The translations under genes were made by a program, and so were the position numbers. A DNA stretch of 64,000 bases, taken from contig NZ_JAHFVL010000001.1 of assembly GCF_018599185.1 (NCBI RefSeq), positions 868,001 through 932,000 of the forward strand. The letters are read 5' to 3'. The notes under the pieces were generated by a model, which saw nothing but the letters and a program-made list of their open reading frames with translations, did not search any database and had not been told where the DNA came from. Positions within the stretch are counted from its first letter, which is position 1, and every line of letters begins with the position of its first letter. This document shows, piece by piece, positions 28,012 through 37,398 of this stretch. Source of the stretch: Rhodanobacter sp. LX-99 (GTDB lineage: Bacteria > Pseudomonadota > Gammaproteobacteria > Xanthomonadales > Rhodanobacteraceae).

Positions 28012-29289
28012 ATGCCGCTGATCGCCCTTGGGCTCAATCACCTCACCGCGCCGGTCAGCCTGCGCGAACAGGTGGCGTTCGACGCGGACGCCGCGGGCGA
28101 GGCCCTGCACGAGCTGGCGCGCGAACCCGGCGTGGAGGAGGCGATGATCCTGTCCACCTGCAACCGCACCGAGCTGTACGTCGGCGTCGCGGCAGGCGCG
28201 GAGGACATCCCGCAGGCATGGCTGAATCGTCATCACCATCTGACCCCTGGCAAGCTGGATGAGTTCCTGTACCGGCACGACGAGGACGACGCCGTGCGCC
28301 ACATGTTCCGCGTCGCCACCGGGCTGGACTCGATGGTGCTGGGCGAGCCGCAGATCCTCGGCCAGGTGAAGGACGCCTACCAGCTCGCGCGCGAGGCGCA
28401 GTCGCTGAAGGCGCCGATGGATCGCCTGCTGCAGCACACCTTCGCGGTGGCCAAGCGGGTGCGCACGGACACCCGCATCGGCGCGCACACGGTGTCGGTC
28501 GCGTTCACCGCGGTGCGCCTGGCCGAGCAGGTGTTCACCGACCTGAAGCACGCCTGCGTGCTGCTGATCGGCGCCGGCGACACCATCGAACTGGCCGCGC
28601 GGCACCTGGCCGAGAAGCAGGTGCGCCGGCTGATCGTCGCCAACCGCACGCCGGAAACCGCGCAGGAACTGGCCGGCCGCCACGGCGGCTACGCGATCGC
28701 GCTGGCCGACCTGCCGCAGCACCTGGCCGAAGCCGACATCGTGATTTCCTCCACCGCCGCGCGGCAGCCGATCGTGACCCGAACCTGTGTCGAGCAGGCC
28801 ATGGCCGTGCGCAAACGCCGGCCGATGTTCATGGTCGACATCGCGGTGCCGCGCGACATCGAGGCCAGCGTGGGCGAGCTGCCCGACGTCTATCTCTACG
28901 GCATCGACGACCTGCGCCAGGTGATCGACGACAACCTGCGCTCGCGCGCCGCCGCCGCGCACGAGGCCGAGGCGATCATCGACCTGCAGGTGGAGCGCTA
29001 CATGGCCTGGCGCCGCGCGCTGACCCTGAGGAACCCGGCCGTCGACATGCGCCAGCATGCCGAGGTCTATCGCGACGAGGTGCTGGGCAAGGCCCGCGCC
29101 ATGCTGGCCCACGGCAAGTCGCCCGACGAGGCGCTGGCCTTCCTCGCCAACACGCTGACCAACAAGCTGCTGCACCACCCCAGCGCGCGCCTGCGCGAGG
29201 CCGCGCTGAACGGCGATCTCGACCTGCTGCACGCCGCCGGGCGGCTGTACGGGCTGGACGAAGAAGAGGCCGGGACGCGGGGCGAGTAG
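28012..29289 (+). CDS. hemA: Glutamyl-tRNA reductase
   Basis: First step of C5 tetrapyrrole synthesis: reduces Glu-tRNA to glutamate-1-semialdehyde. The 425-residue product shows the catalytic Cys motif STCNRTELYV (Cys50), the MVLGEPQILGQVK signature, a Rossmann segment (VLLIGAGDTIELAA) and a C-terminal dimerisation domain. hemA followed by prfA is a standard gammaproteobacterial order. Confidence 0.97.
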   Translation: MPLIALGLNHLTAPVSLREQVAFDADAAGEALHELAREPGVEEAMILSTCNRTELYVGVAAGAEDIPQAWLNRHHHLTPGKLDEFLYRHDEDDAVRHMFRVATGLDSMVLGEPQILGQVKDAYQLAREAQSLKAPMDRLLQHTFAVAKRVRTDTRIGAHTVSVAFTAVRLAEQVFTDLKHACVLLIGAGDTIELAARHLAEKQVRRLIVANRTPETAQELAGRHGGYAIALADLPQHLAEADIVISSTAARQPIVTRTCVEQAMAVRKRRPMFMVDIAVPRDIEASVGELPDVYLYGIDDLRQVIDDNLRSRAAAAHEAEAIIDLQVERYMAWRRALTLRNPAVDMRQHAEVYRDEVLGKARAMLAHGKSPDEALAFLANTLTNKLLHHPSARLREAALNGDLDLLHAAGRLYGLDEEEAGTRGE

Positions 29290-29383
29290 CGAATGCGGCT
29301 GGCTGCCGCTCGTCGTGCCCCGGTCACCGCGGTGAAGCCGCTGCTGCTTTGCCACTCATCTCCCGCCACTTGTCTCTCATCCC

Positions 29384-30463
29384 ATGACTCCTTCGATCCG
29401 CCGCAAGCTCGAGGCACTGGCCGAGCGCCATGAGGAAATAGGCCTGCTGCTGTCGCAGCCCGAGGTGCTCGCCGACAACACGCGCTTCCGTGAACTGTCG
29501 CAGGAATACGCCCAGCTCGAACCGGTCGCCGCCTCGCTGCGCGAGCACGACCAGGCCGAACGCGAGCTGGCCGAGACCCGCGCGATGCTGGACGACCCCG
29601 AGCTGCGCGAGATGGCGGTCGACGACGTGCGCCGGCTGGAGCAGCGCCTGCTCGACCTCGACGACGAACTGCAGCTCCTGCTGCTGCCGAAGGACCCGCG
29701 CGACGAGGCCAACCTGTATCTCGAAGTGCGCGCCGGCACCGGCGGCGACGAGGCGGCGATCTTCGCCGGCGACCTGCTGCGCATGTACCTGCGCTACGCC
29801 GAAAGCCGCCGCTGGCACGTCGAGATCCTCAGCGAGCACGAAGGCGAACACGGCGGCTACAAGGAGGTCGTGGCGCGCATCGAGGGCAAGGGCGCGTACT
29901 CGCGGCTGAAGTTCGAATCCGGCACGCATCGCGTGCAGCGCGTGCCGGAAACCGAGTCGCAGGGGCGCATCCACACCTCGGCGGCGACCGTGGCGATCCT
30001 GCCCGAACTGGACGAGATCGACGACATCGAGATCAACCCGGCCGACCTCAAGGTCGACACCTTCCGCGCCTCCGGCGCCGGCGGCCAGCACGTCAACAAG
30101 ACCGACTCGGCGATCCGCATCACCCACCTGCCCACCGGCACCGTGGTGGAGTGCCAGGAAGAGCGCAGCCAGCACAAGAACCGCGCCCGCGCGATGGGCC
30201 TGCTGAAGGCGCGCCTGCTCGACGAGGCGCAGAGCAAGCAGAGCGCGGCGCAGGCGCAGGAACGCCGCCTGCAGGTCGGCTCCGGCGACCGCAGCCAGCG
30301 CATCCGCACCTACAACTACCCGCAGGGCCGGATCACCGACCACCGCATCAACCTCACCCTGTACCGCCTGCCCGAGATCATGCAGGGCGACCTGGGCGAA
30401 CTGATCGACACGCTGACCCGCGAACACCAGGCCGACCTGCTGCAGGCGCTGGGCAGCGCCTGA
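29384..30463 (+). CDS. prfA: Peptide chain release factor 1
   Basis: Recognises UAA and UAG. The 359-residue product has the GGQ motif ([16 protein letters not shown]), the PxT-type recognition region around [15 protein letters not shown], and the usual RF1 N-terminal helical domain. It begins 94 bp after hemA. Confidence 0.98.
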   Translation: MTPSIRRKLEALAERHEEIGLLLSQPEVLADNTRFRELSQEYAQLEPVAASLREHDQAERELAETRAMLDDPELREMAVDDVRRLEQRLLDLDDELQLLLLPKDPRDEANLYLEVRAGTGGDEAAIFAGDLLRMYLRYAESRRWHVEILSEHEGEHGGYKEVVARIEGKGAYSRLKFESGTHRVQRVPETESQGRIHTSAATVAILPELDEIDDIEINPADLKVDTFRASGAGGQHVNKTDSAIRITHLPTGTVVECQEERSQHKNRARAMGLLKARLLDEAQSKQSAAQAQERRLQVGSGDRSQRIRTYNYPQGRITDHRINLTLYRLPEIMQGDLGELIDTLTREHQADLLQALGSA

Positions 30464-30558
30464 CAACACCGTCACGGGGCGCCGGGTTACCCTGCACAGC
30501 AAATCTCCTTGTCGTCACGGCAGGCCGGGGCACCCTGCGCCCCTGCGCCCCCCCTTGT

Positions 30559-30637
30559 CGTCATTCCGGCGAAGGCCGGAATCGCATTTCGACTTTCGCA
30601 CATCGCAAGAGCGATTCCGGCCTTCGCCGGAATGACG
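30559..30637. repeat. GTCATTCC-type REP hairpin, copy 1
   Basis: Two perfectly complementary 26-nt arms (30559-30584 and 30612-30637) with a 27-nt loop lie between prfA and ppk2. Arms begin CGTCATTCCGGCGAAGGCC. The outer part GTCATTCC/GGAATGAC is shared with the repeat at 37248-37335. It may act as a transcript end for prfA. Confidence 0.85.
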
Positions 30638-30683
30638 AAGTGGAGAGGTTTGAGGTGGATAGGTTTGCAAGCTGGAGAACCCC

Positions 30684-31448
30684 ATGGGCAAGCGCTACCG
30701 CAACGCGATGAAGAAACTGCAGCTCGACCTGGTGCGGCTGCAGCACGGCCTGCGCAGCAGCGGCAAGCGGCTGCTGGTGATCTTCGAAGGCCGTGATGCC
30801 GCCGGCAAGGGCGGCACCATCAAGGCCATCACCGAGAGCCTGGACACCCGAGGCTACCGCATCGTGGCCCTGCCCAAACCCAGCGAGGCCGAAGCCGGCC
30901 AGTGGTACTTCCAGCGCTACGTCGCCCACCTGCCCGGCGCCGGCGAGTTCGTGCTGTTCGACCGCAGCTGGTACAACCGCGCGGTGGTGGAACCGGCGAT
31001 GGGCTTCTGCAGCAGCGACCAGTACGAAGCCTTCCTCGACGCCGTACCGGCGTTCGAAAAGCTGCTCGCCGACGACGGCATCATCCTCATCAAGTACTGG
31101 CTCGCGGTGGACCAAGCCGAGCAGGAACAGCGCTTCGCCGAGCGCGCCGACGATCCGCTGAAATGCTGGAAGCTCTCGCCGGTGGACCTGGTCGCGCGCC
31201 AGAAGTACGCCGAGATGGGCCGGCTGCGCGACGCGATGATCGAGCGCACGCATGCCGACCATGCACCGTGGTTCGTGGTCGATTTCAACGACCAGAAGCG
31301 CGGCCGGATCAACCTGATCCGCCACCTGCTGCAGCAGCCGCCGCTGCACGAGGAAGCCATGCCTGCGGTGAAACTGCCGAAGCTCAAGGGCAAGCCGAAG
31401 AACGAGCACGTCACCGACCAGGCGTCGTGGGTGCCCGATACGTTCTAG
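30684..31448 (+). CDS. ppk2: Polyphosphate kinase 2
   Basis: Transfers phosphate between polyphosphate and nucleotides. The 254-residue single-domain product has Walker A EGRDAAGKGGT, the lid/Walker B region FDRSWYNRAVVEP, and the family segment LIKYWLAVDQAEQEQRF. Single-domain PPK2 proteins usually favour NDP phosphorylation. Its TAG stop lies in a CTAG shared with the convergent acyP stop. Confidence 0.93.
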   Translation: MGKRYRNAMKKLQLDLVRLQHGLRSSGKRLLVIFEGRDAAGKGGTIKAITESLDTRGYRIVALPKPSEAEAGQWYFQRYVAHLPGAGEFVLFDRSWYNRAVVEPAMGFCSSDQYEAFLDAVPAFEKLLADDGIILIKYWLAVDQAEQEQRFAERADDPLKCWKLSPVDLVARQKYAEMGRLRDAMIERTHADHAPWFVVDFNDQKRGRINLIRHLLQQPPLHEEAMPAVKLPKLKGKPKNEHVTDQASWVPDTF

Positions 31449-31711
31449 CCGGTGTGGAAGCCGTGCAGATCCTGCTCCGGCAAGTCCTCGCGGCCGACCG
31501 ACTCGACCCGTGCGGCGGGCGGTCCCCGCCGCAGCCAGCGTTCCAGCGCATCGAGCGCCTGCGCCGTGCCGCCGGCCAGCACCTCGACGCTGCCGTCGCG
31601 CCGGTTCTTCGCATGGCCGGCAAGGCCAAGAGCCAACGCCTGCTCGCGGGCGCTGGCGCGATAGCACACGCCCTGCACCCGACCGCTGACGATGAACCGC
31701 GCCGTCGGCAT
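31445..31711 (-). CDS. acyP: Acylphosphatase
   Basis: Small enzyme (88 residues) that hydrolyses acyl phosphates. It shows the signature VSGRVQGVCYRASAREQA, with the phosphate-binding loop and catalytic Arg, and the KNRRDGSVEVLAGG segment with catalytic Asn. It starts 1 bp inside the tlpA stop (TGATG), third gene of yihY-tlpA-acyP. The usual second signature residue Phe (GVxFR) is Tyr here, a common variation. Confidence 0.95.
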   Translation of the reverse strand: MPTARFIVSGRVQGVCYRASAREQALALGLAGHAKNRRDGSVEVLAGGTAQALDALERWLRRGPPAARVESVGREDLPEQDLHGFHTG

Positions 31712-32196
31712 CACTTGCCTCCGATCAGGCCTTCCAGCGACGCCTCGGTCACCGGCCCCACGATGTGTTTGGCCACCTTGCCGTCGGGGCCGATCAGGTA
31801 GGTGGTGGGCAGGCCGCGCGGCTCGTCGAAATCCTTCGGCGGCTGGTCCAGGGTGACCTGGGCGATCGGGTACGCCACCGGATGCTTGGCCAGGAACGCC
31901 TTGATGTCGGCCGGTTCGCTGTCCTCGTAGGCCAGCCCGATCGCCACCACGTTCTTGTGCGCGGCGACGAAGCGCGAGATGTCCGGCATCTCCTTGATGC
32001 ACGGCACGCACCAGGTCGCCCAGTAGTTGACGATCACCCATTTGCCGCGCTGCGCGGCCAGGTCGAACGTCTTGCCGTCCAGCGTGGTGACGTGCAGGGT
32101 CGGCTGCGCCGGCATCGCCGCCTGCACGGGCATGGCGAACGCGAACGCTGCGGCCAGGACGGCCGCCGGGCGGGACAGGAAGGAGAGCACGGTCAT
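31711..32196 (-). CDS. TlpA-family periplasmic thiol-disulfide protein
   Basis: 161 residues with a signal peptide (cleaved near VQA-AMP, residue 26) and a thioredoxin fold with active site WATWCVPC (Cys64 and Cys67) and cis-Pro in RGLPTTYLIG. It likely reduces disulfides in a periplasmic target such as a cytochrome maturation factor. It overlaps yihY by 4 bp upstream and acyP by 1 bp downstream. Confidence 0.93.
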   Translation of the reverse strand: MTVLSFLSRPAAVLAAAFAFAMPVQAAMPAQPTLHVTTLDGKTFDLAAQRGKWVIVNYWATWCVPCIKEMPDISRFVAAHKNVVAIGLAYEDSEPADIKAFLAKHPVAYPIAQVTLDQPPKDFDEPRGLPTTYLIGPDGKVAKHIVGPVTEASLEGLIGGK

Positions 32197-33470
32197 GCGG
32201 GGAGTTCCTCGGTGTCAGCCGCCGGGCCGGCGGCAGGGGGATAGATCTGGTCGAGCCGGGTGCCCAGCTTGGCCTGCAGCGCCGCGGCCAGTTCGGCCAG
32301 CAGCGCCAGCAGTTCCGGCGGCAGCGCGATGCCCAGTGCGGCCGCCTCTTCCTGCGGCCGCAGCGGCAGACGGTAGTCGGTGTGCCGGTACACGCGCAGC
32401 AGGTCGGTGCTGTCCAGGCTGCGGCACAGCAGCCAGCCGCCGGTTTCGCCGCGCCGGATCAGCTCGGCCTGCTGCAGGTCGTCGAAGTAGTCGGCGATCA
32501 GCGCGCTGCGCAGGTACGGCTCGCGCACGCGCAGGTCGGCCGGGTCCACGCAGTCGCCGCTGCGCTGGGCCTCGACGAAATGGCGCAGCACCACCAGCAG
32601 CCCGAGGAACTCGGCGCCTTCGGGCAGCGTCTGCATCGGTGCGTGGTATTCGAACGCGGATGCGGAGGCCGCGATCGACGCAGCCAGGATCACGATCACC
32701 CACGACAGGTAGATCCACAGCAGGAAGATCGGGATCGCCGCCAGCACGCCGTAGATCTGCTGGTAGGTCTGCGCCTGCTGCACGAACTGGCCGAAACCCC
32801 AGCGCGCGATCTCGAACAGCACCGCGCCGAGCAGCGCGCCGATCGCCGCGTCGCGGCGCGACACCTTGCAGTTCGGGATCACCGAATACATCAGCCACAG
32901 CGTGAAGAACGTCACCAGGAACGGCAGCGTGCCCAGCAGGCTCTGGGTGACCCCGCCGAGCTGGTCGGCGGCGCTGTGCAGCAGCGGCGCCGCGGTCACG
33001 TACGAGGTCACCGCGATGCCGCCGACCACCAGGATCGGCCCCAGCGTCAGCGCCGCCCAGTACAGCAGCAGGCGCGAACCCCAGCTGCGCGCCTGGTGCA
33101 CGCGCCAGATCCGGTTCAGCCGGTCCTCGATGCTGATCATCATCGACAACGCGCTGAACAGCATCACCAGGATGCTGATGCCGGTGAGCTTGCTGGCATT
33201 CGCCGCAAACCCCAGCATGGTCGCCTGCACCGCCTCGCCGGTCGACGGCACGAAATTCTCGAACACGAAGTTGATCAGCGTGTCGCGCGCCGGCTGGAAC
33301 ACCGGGAACGCCGAGAACATCGCGAACACCGCCACCGTCAGCGGCACCAGCGAGACCAGGGTGGTGTACGACAACGCACCCGCCGTCTCGAAGCACTTGT
33401 CGTCGACGAAGCGCTGCCAGATGAAGCGGCTGAAGCTCTTCGTGCGTTCGCGGTTGAAGCGCCGGATCAT
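32193..33470 (-). CDS. YihY/UPF0761 family inner-membrane protein
   Basis: 425 residues with six hydrophobic segments in the first 270, typical of the family once mislabelled RNase BN. It shows FETAGALSYTTLVSLVPL and SIEDRLNRIWRV. The C-terminal 150 residues are a soluble extension with a winged-helix-like part, frequent in Xanthomonadales members. Function is unknown. It heads the operon with tlpA and acyP. Confidence 0.92.
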   Translation of the reverse strand: MIRRFNRERTKSFSRFIWQRFVDDKCFETAGALSYTTLVSLVPLTVAVFAMFSAFPVFQPARDTLINFVFENFVPSTGEAVQATMLGFAANASKLTGISILVMLFSALSMMISIEDRLNRIWRVHQARSWGSRLLLYWAALTLGPILVVGGIAVTSYVTAAPLLHSAADQLGGVTQSLLGTLPFLVTFFTLWLMYSVIPNCKVSRRDAAIGALLGAVLFEIARWGFGQFVQQAQTYQQIYGVLAAIPIFLLWIYLSWVIVILAASIAASASAFEYHAPMQTLPEGAEFLGLLVVLRHFVEAQRSGDCVDPADLRVREPYLRSALIADYFDDLQQAELIRRGETGGWLLCRSLDSTDLLRVYRHTDYRLPLRPQEEAAALGIALPPELLALLAELAAALQAKLGTRLDQIYPPAAGPAADTEELPA

Positions 33471-33534
33471 CGCTGTCCTTTCGCTGGCGGCCTGGGCTGA
33501 CCACCAACATCGTGGGTACCGGCCGGTACACTAG

Positions 33535-34553
<1,019 letters not shown>

Positions 34554-34617
34554 CCGCCGGCGTCACGCCTGACCATTGATAAGTGAACCTGACCCGTTCG
34601 GTGACCCCGTTCGGTGG

Positions 34618-34668
34618 AACTCAGCCGCCGGCAGTCCGCGTAGCGGGGCGACGGTCGGCTGGAGTGAC
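34618..34668 (-). repeat. Imperfect inverted repeat, possible degenerate attC
   Basis: CAGCCGCCGGCAG (34622-34634) faces CGACGGTCGGCTG (about 34649-34661) next to the stop of the last islet gene. Position and stem type fit a cassette-end attC, but neither end shows a good GTTRRRY core site. A 12-13-bp tandem repeat (CCGTTCGGTG units, 34592-34616) is adjacent. Confidence 0.4.
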
Positions 34669-34671
34669 CTA

Positions 34672-35061
34672 TTAGGGAGCACTCTGGTACCGCTGCTCAA
34701 TTACCTGCATTTGAGCCGCAACATCAGCTGCTCGCTCACGATTCATGCCTCTCTGTTTGTGCGCAAAATACAGGCACGCAATACCGACGGCGCCAGCGCA
34801 TATGAGTACAACCCATGTAATGTTCAGACTTTGCTGTTGCTCCGGAAGCTTAAAGGCATTTGTGACAATCGGAAGCAAAGCCGAAAGCGCCATACCGACC
34901 AGCGCCGAGCCCAAAGTATGAAAAAGCCAAGGTTCGTTAGTTGCTTTTGATATTTTGTCCTTTAGTAGATTCCATTCATCACATGGAATTGGGTATGCCT
35001 TGGATGACCGGGGCGGAAGGACTTCATAACCTTGGGACATTTGAAATGAGCCGTCAGTCAT
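34672..35061 (-). CDS. Small orphan membrane protein in cassette islet
   Basis: 129 residues from the ATG at 35061, which has GAGGAG 9 nt upstream. Two hydrophobic segments (LGSALVGMALSALLPIVT and ITWVVLICAGAVGIACLYF) suggest a helical hairpin in the membrane, followed by a charged C-terminal helix. I do not recognise a family. Its start overlaps the zinc-ribbon gene by 8 bp, so the two are translated together. Base composition is AT-richer than in the flanks. Confidence 0.7.
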   Translation of the reverse strand: MTDGSFQMSQGYEVLPPRSSKAYPIPCDEWNLLKDKISKATNEPWLFHTLGSALVGMALSALLPIVTNAFKLPEQQQSLNITWVVLICAGAVGIACLYFAHKQRGMNRERAADVAAQMQVIEQRYQSAP

Positions 35062-35347
35062 GAGACTTCTCCTCGTGCTGCTTTTCCGGGGCAGGAGCTT
35101 CTTTTTGACGTTCCTGTACCCCGGCAAAGATTGCATTTACCAAAGCAACATAGCCGCAGTTGTTGCACATGACAGGAATGACAGGAATGACAGGCCCGCC
35201 CAAGACAAGATTGCCTTCATTAAACTCGGCCAGTTGGAAGGTGGAATCCTGTACGTTCCACGGCCCTTTCCCACACATCGGACACGACCTACTACCCCAT
35301 TTCGATTGGAGGTGGGCTACTGCTTTGCTTGAGTCAAACTTCGCCAT
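35054..35347 (-). CDS. Zinc-ribbon-like small protein in cassette islet
   Basis: 97 residues with two CxxC pairs (CPMCGKGPWNV near 22 and CNNCGYVALVNA near 61), a pattern for one structural zinc. Between them lies a GNLVLGGP segment and a PVIPVIPV run encoded by three 9-bp tandem repeats near 35169-35195. The C-terminus is charged (KQHEEKSHD). It begins just after the attC core site, at the expected place for the first gene of a cassette. Function unknown. Confidence 0.75.
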   Translation of the reverse strand: MAKFDSSKAVAHLQSKWGSRSCPMCGKGPWNVQDSTFQLAEFNEGNLVLGGPVIPVIPVMCNNCGYVALVNAIFAGVQERQKEAPAPEKQHEEKSHD

Positions 35348-35362
35348 AGGTGTTCCCCTGCT

Positions 35363-35422
35363 CCCTAACGCTTGAGTTAAGCCGAGCCGCGAAGCGGCTT
35401 CGGTTTGAACGAATTGTTATAC
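35363..35422 (-). repeat. Integron attC recombination site
   Basis: A 60-bp element closely resembling the Xanthomonas-type attC. On the minus strand it runs from GTATAAC (near the stop of the preceding gene) through AATTCGTTCAAACCGAAGCCGC, TTCG loop and GCGGCTCGGCTTAAC to the core site GTTAGGG. The stem has an unpaired extra base, as real attC sites do. The previous gene stops at 35424 and the next starts at 35347, exactly as in a cassette array. The inverse core deviates slightly from RYYYAAC. Confidence 0.85.
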
Positions 35423-35423
35423 G

Positions 35424-36158
35424 TCACCGGTATGGGTGGCTGTCCGACTGAAACAGTATTTCATGGACGCTAAATTTCTCAGACAGAAGTCTGCGAAGTC
35501 GCTCTCGCGCATCCTCCAGAGCGGTCTTCTGAGAGACAAGCATCTCGTGAACTCTCCTCGCCGTATTTTCATCATCCCACTCAATCGATACGTCTTCGAA
35601 TCCGGCTCGAAAGTCATCCAAAGCCGACTCAGGCCAATAAACCTTCTCTCCAGAGCCGAGCGCCATTTGCGACTCCCGGTAAGGTACTTCGAGATCGACC
35701 TCGTCCAGCTTTCCTGTTGGAAATTTGACAATGATCTTAGACTTTTCGCCTTGACGGTCCCACGAAATGCAGTTGGATAGGAACAATAGAAAATCGAACT
35801 TACCTCGGTACAGAGTGTGGCAAGTTGCCGCAAGCGCCGGATCTATGATGCGTAGCCCTGCCTCAAGCTCATAGCCCAGATCCACAAACATGTTTGTCGC
35901 ATGAGCGACTTCATGCATGTGATTGTTTAGCGCGTTCATCAAAGGAAAGGAAAACGCATTGCTGTCCGAGCGGAAGCCCTCAAACGTCACGAGGATATCG
36001 GCGCCTGCCTCGTCAAGAGCACTAACGCAGAAGTAGAGCTTTGTAAGCGCGCGGCAGGCCTTGCGCCGCTTATCGAGCGCCAGCGAACCGATATGTGTAG
36101 CCGCCTTACCAGCGATGAAGCTAGCAATTTTTGCTGCCAGTGTGCCTGCCGTAATCAT
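35424..36158 (-). CDS. Orphan protein of the cassette islet
   Basis: 244 residues from the ATG at 36158; a TTG at 36188 would add 10. There is a short hydrophobic N-terminus (ITAGTLAAKIASFIAGKAA), a middle part with HMHEVAHATNMFVDLGYEL, and an acidic/basic C-terminal helix (VSQKTALEDARERLRRLL). No catalytic motif or known family is recognised. Its stop is 1 bp from the attC inverse core. AT-rich codons mark it as foreign to the flanks. Confidence 0.75.
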   Translation of the reverse strand: MITAGTLAAKIASFIAGKAATHIGSLALDKRRKACRALTKLYFCVSALDEAGADILVTFEGFRSDSNAFSFPLMNALNNHMHEVAHATNMFVDLGYELEAGLRIIDPALAATCHTLYRGKFDFLLFLSNCISWDRQGEKSKIIVKFPTGKLDEVDLEVPYRESQMALGSGEKVYWPESALDDFRAGFEDVSIEWDDENTARRVHEMLVSQKTALEDARERLRRLLSEKFSVHEILFQSDSHPYR

Positions 36159-36364
36159 CAGTGATGTATAACGCCATGTAGATTTCAAAATGAAGTGTAA
36201 CCCTGCAACCTATCCCGCACTCGTCACCGTACACGACAGGGCTCAGGTCTACACAGATCAATAAGTTGCTGCGCTTGGTGCAGCCTAATCCCGCCGCCTA
36301 ATCCCGCAGTGTTTTCCAGTGCACGATCACGGCGCGGACACCGTAAACGAGACACTCCTACCCC
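36159..36364. other. Upstream edge of cassette islet
   Basis: No gene seen. GCCTAA occurs twice (36283-36288 and 36296-36301), equal to the TTAGGC half of a core site on the minus strand, so the cassette boundary may lie here. The GC-rich host sequence resumes at about 36365. Confidence 0.35.
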
Positions 36365-37150
36365 TCACCCAAACACCACCATACTCTGCCTGCTCAACGC
36401 CACCGCCTCCCCGCGCGGCCCCCACAGCTTCACGCTCTGGTTGGTGTAGCCGTCGCGGGCGGCGATCAGTTCGGCGTCGACGCGCCAGTCGTCCAGGCCC
36501 AGGTCGTCGTGGCGGTCGCGCAGCAGTTCGAGCATCCAGGTGAGCGAGCTGCCGGGGGCGGGCGCGGCGAACATCGACAGGGCGATCGGCGGGATGAAGT
36601 CGGCGAAGGCGAGCACGTGGGTTTCGTCGACGGGACCGTCGTCGCGCAGCGAAAGCTGCAGCACGCTGTCGCGCTGGCGGCCGCCGCTGAACGGCAGGTC
36701 GCCGCGCAGCCAGTTGGCGCGGAAGTGCTGGGTGAAAGCGGGCATGCGGCCTTCGACGTAACGCAGTTCCTGCGGTGTCACCGCCACGACAGGCGGTTGT
36801 TCGGGCTGGAAGTCCAGCACCGAGGGGCGCGCGCTGCCGAATACGCCGAACAGCCGGCACAGCGTCTGCTCGCCGTCGCACAGGCTGGCCTCGACCTGGA
36901 TGACGCTGCGCCCTGCGCGCAGCAGTCGCGCGCGGATGACCACGCTGCCGGCCGGCACCGGCGCGATGAAAGTCACCTGCAGGGTGCGCAGCGGCATGTC
37001 CGCCGGCACCAGCTCGCGCATGGCGCGCAGGGCCAGTGCCGCCTGCAGGCCGCCGAAGGCGCTGCGCCCCTGCAGCCAGTCCTCGCTCACCGTGGCCTGC
37101 CAGTGCTCGCCGTGGCGCGTCACGCTTCGCATCGCTTCGGAAAAGTGCAT
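36365..37150 (-). CDS. Double-hotdog acyl-CoA thioesterase family protein
   Basis: 261 residues from MHFSEAM; an upstream Met at 37210 would add an unlikely 20 residues. Two hotdog halves are visible: N-terminal with SAFGGLQAALALRAM and LRTLQVTFIAPVPAG, C-terminal with a TesB-like strand pattern and WGPRGEAVALSRQSMVVFG. It probably hydrolyses acyl-CoA, and it lies divergently beside an acyl-CoA dehydrogenase, which supports fatty-acid metabolism. Confidence 0.85.
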   Translation of the reverse strand: MHFSEAMRSVTRHGEHWQATVSEDWLQGRSAFGGLQAALALRAMRELVPADMPLRTLQVTFIAPVPAGSVVIRARLLRAGRSVIQVEASLCDGEQTLCRLFGVFGSARPSVLDFQPEQPPVVAVTPQELRYVEGRMPAFTQHFRANWLRGDLPFSGGRQRDSVLQLSLRDDGPVDETHVLAFADFIPPIALSMFAAPAPGSSLTWMLELLRDRHDDLGLDDWRVDAELIAARDGYTNQSVKLWGPRGEAVALSRQSMVVFG

Positions 37151-37247
37151 GGTGGGTCTTGCGCTGAGGAAAAGGACTCCGATGATGCCAGCGCAGCGGG
37201 GCGTATGCATGCGTACCTGCGCGAGCTTCAGAAAACCTTCCCACCAA

Positions 37248-37335
37248 CGTCATTCCAGCGAAAGCTGGAACCCAGCGACTCCAGGCTCTCGAAGAAGTGC
37301 CACGGCACTGGGTTCCAGCTTTCGCTGGAATGACG
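37248..37335. repeat. GTCATTCC-type REP hairpin, copy 2
   Basis: Perfect 27-nt arms (37248-37274 and 37309-37335; CGTCATTCCAGCGAAAGCTGG...) around a 34-nt loop, between the thioesterase and the acyl-CoA dehydrogenase. The arms share ends with the copy at 30559, but the middle bases are changed in a compensated way. Confidence 0.85.
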
Positions 37336-37398
37336 GGTTCGGGATGGGATCATTCAACGTGCCTATACTCGACACCTCGACTCTGGACGGAGCGCGCC

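Noticed and set aside
36240..36310. attI or intI remnant upstream of the islet
   Set aside because: Only two GCCTAA motifs are visible; no integrase coding fragment or full core site supports it.
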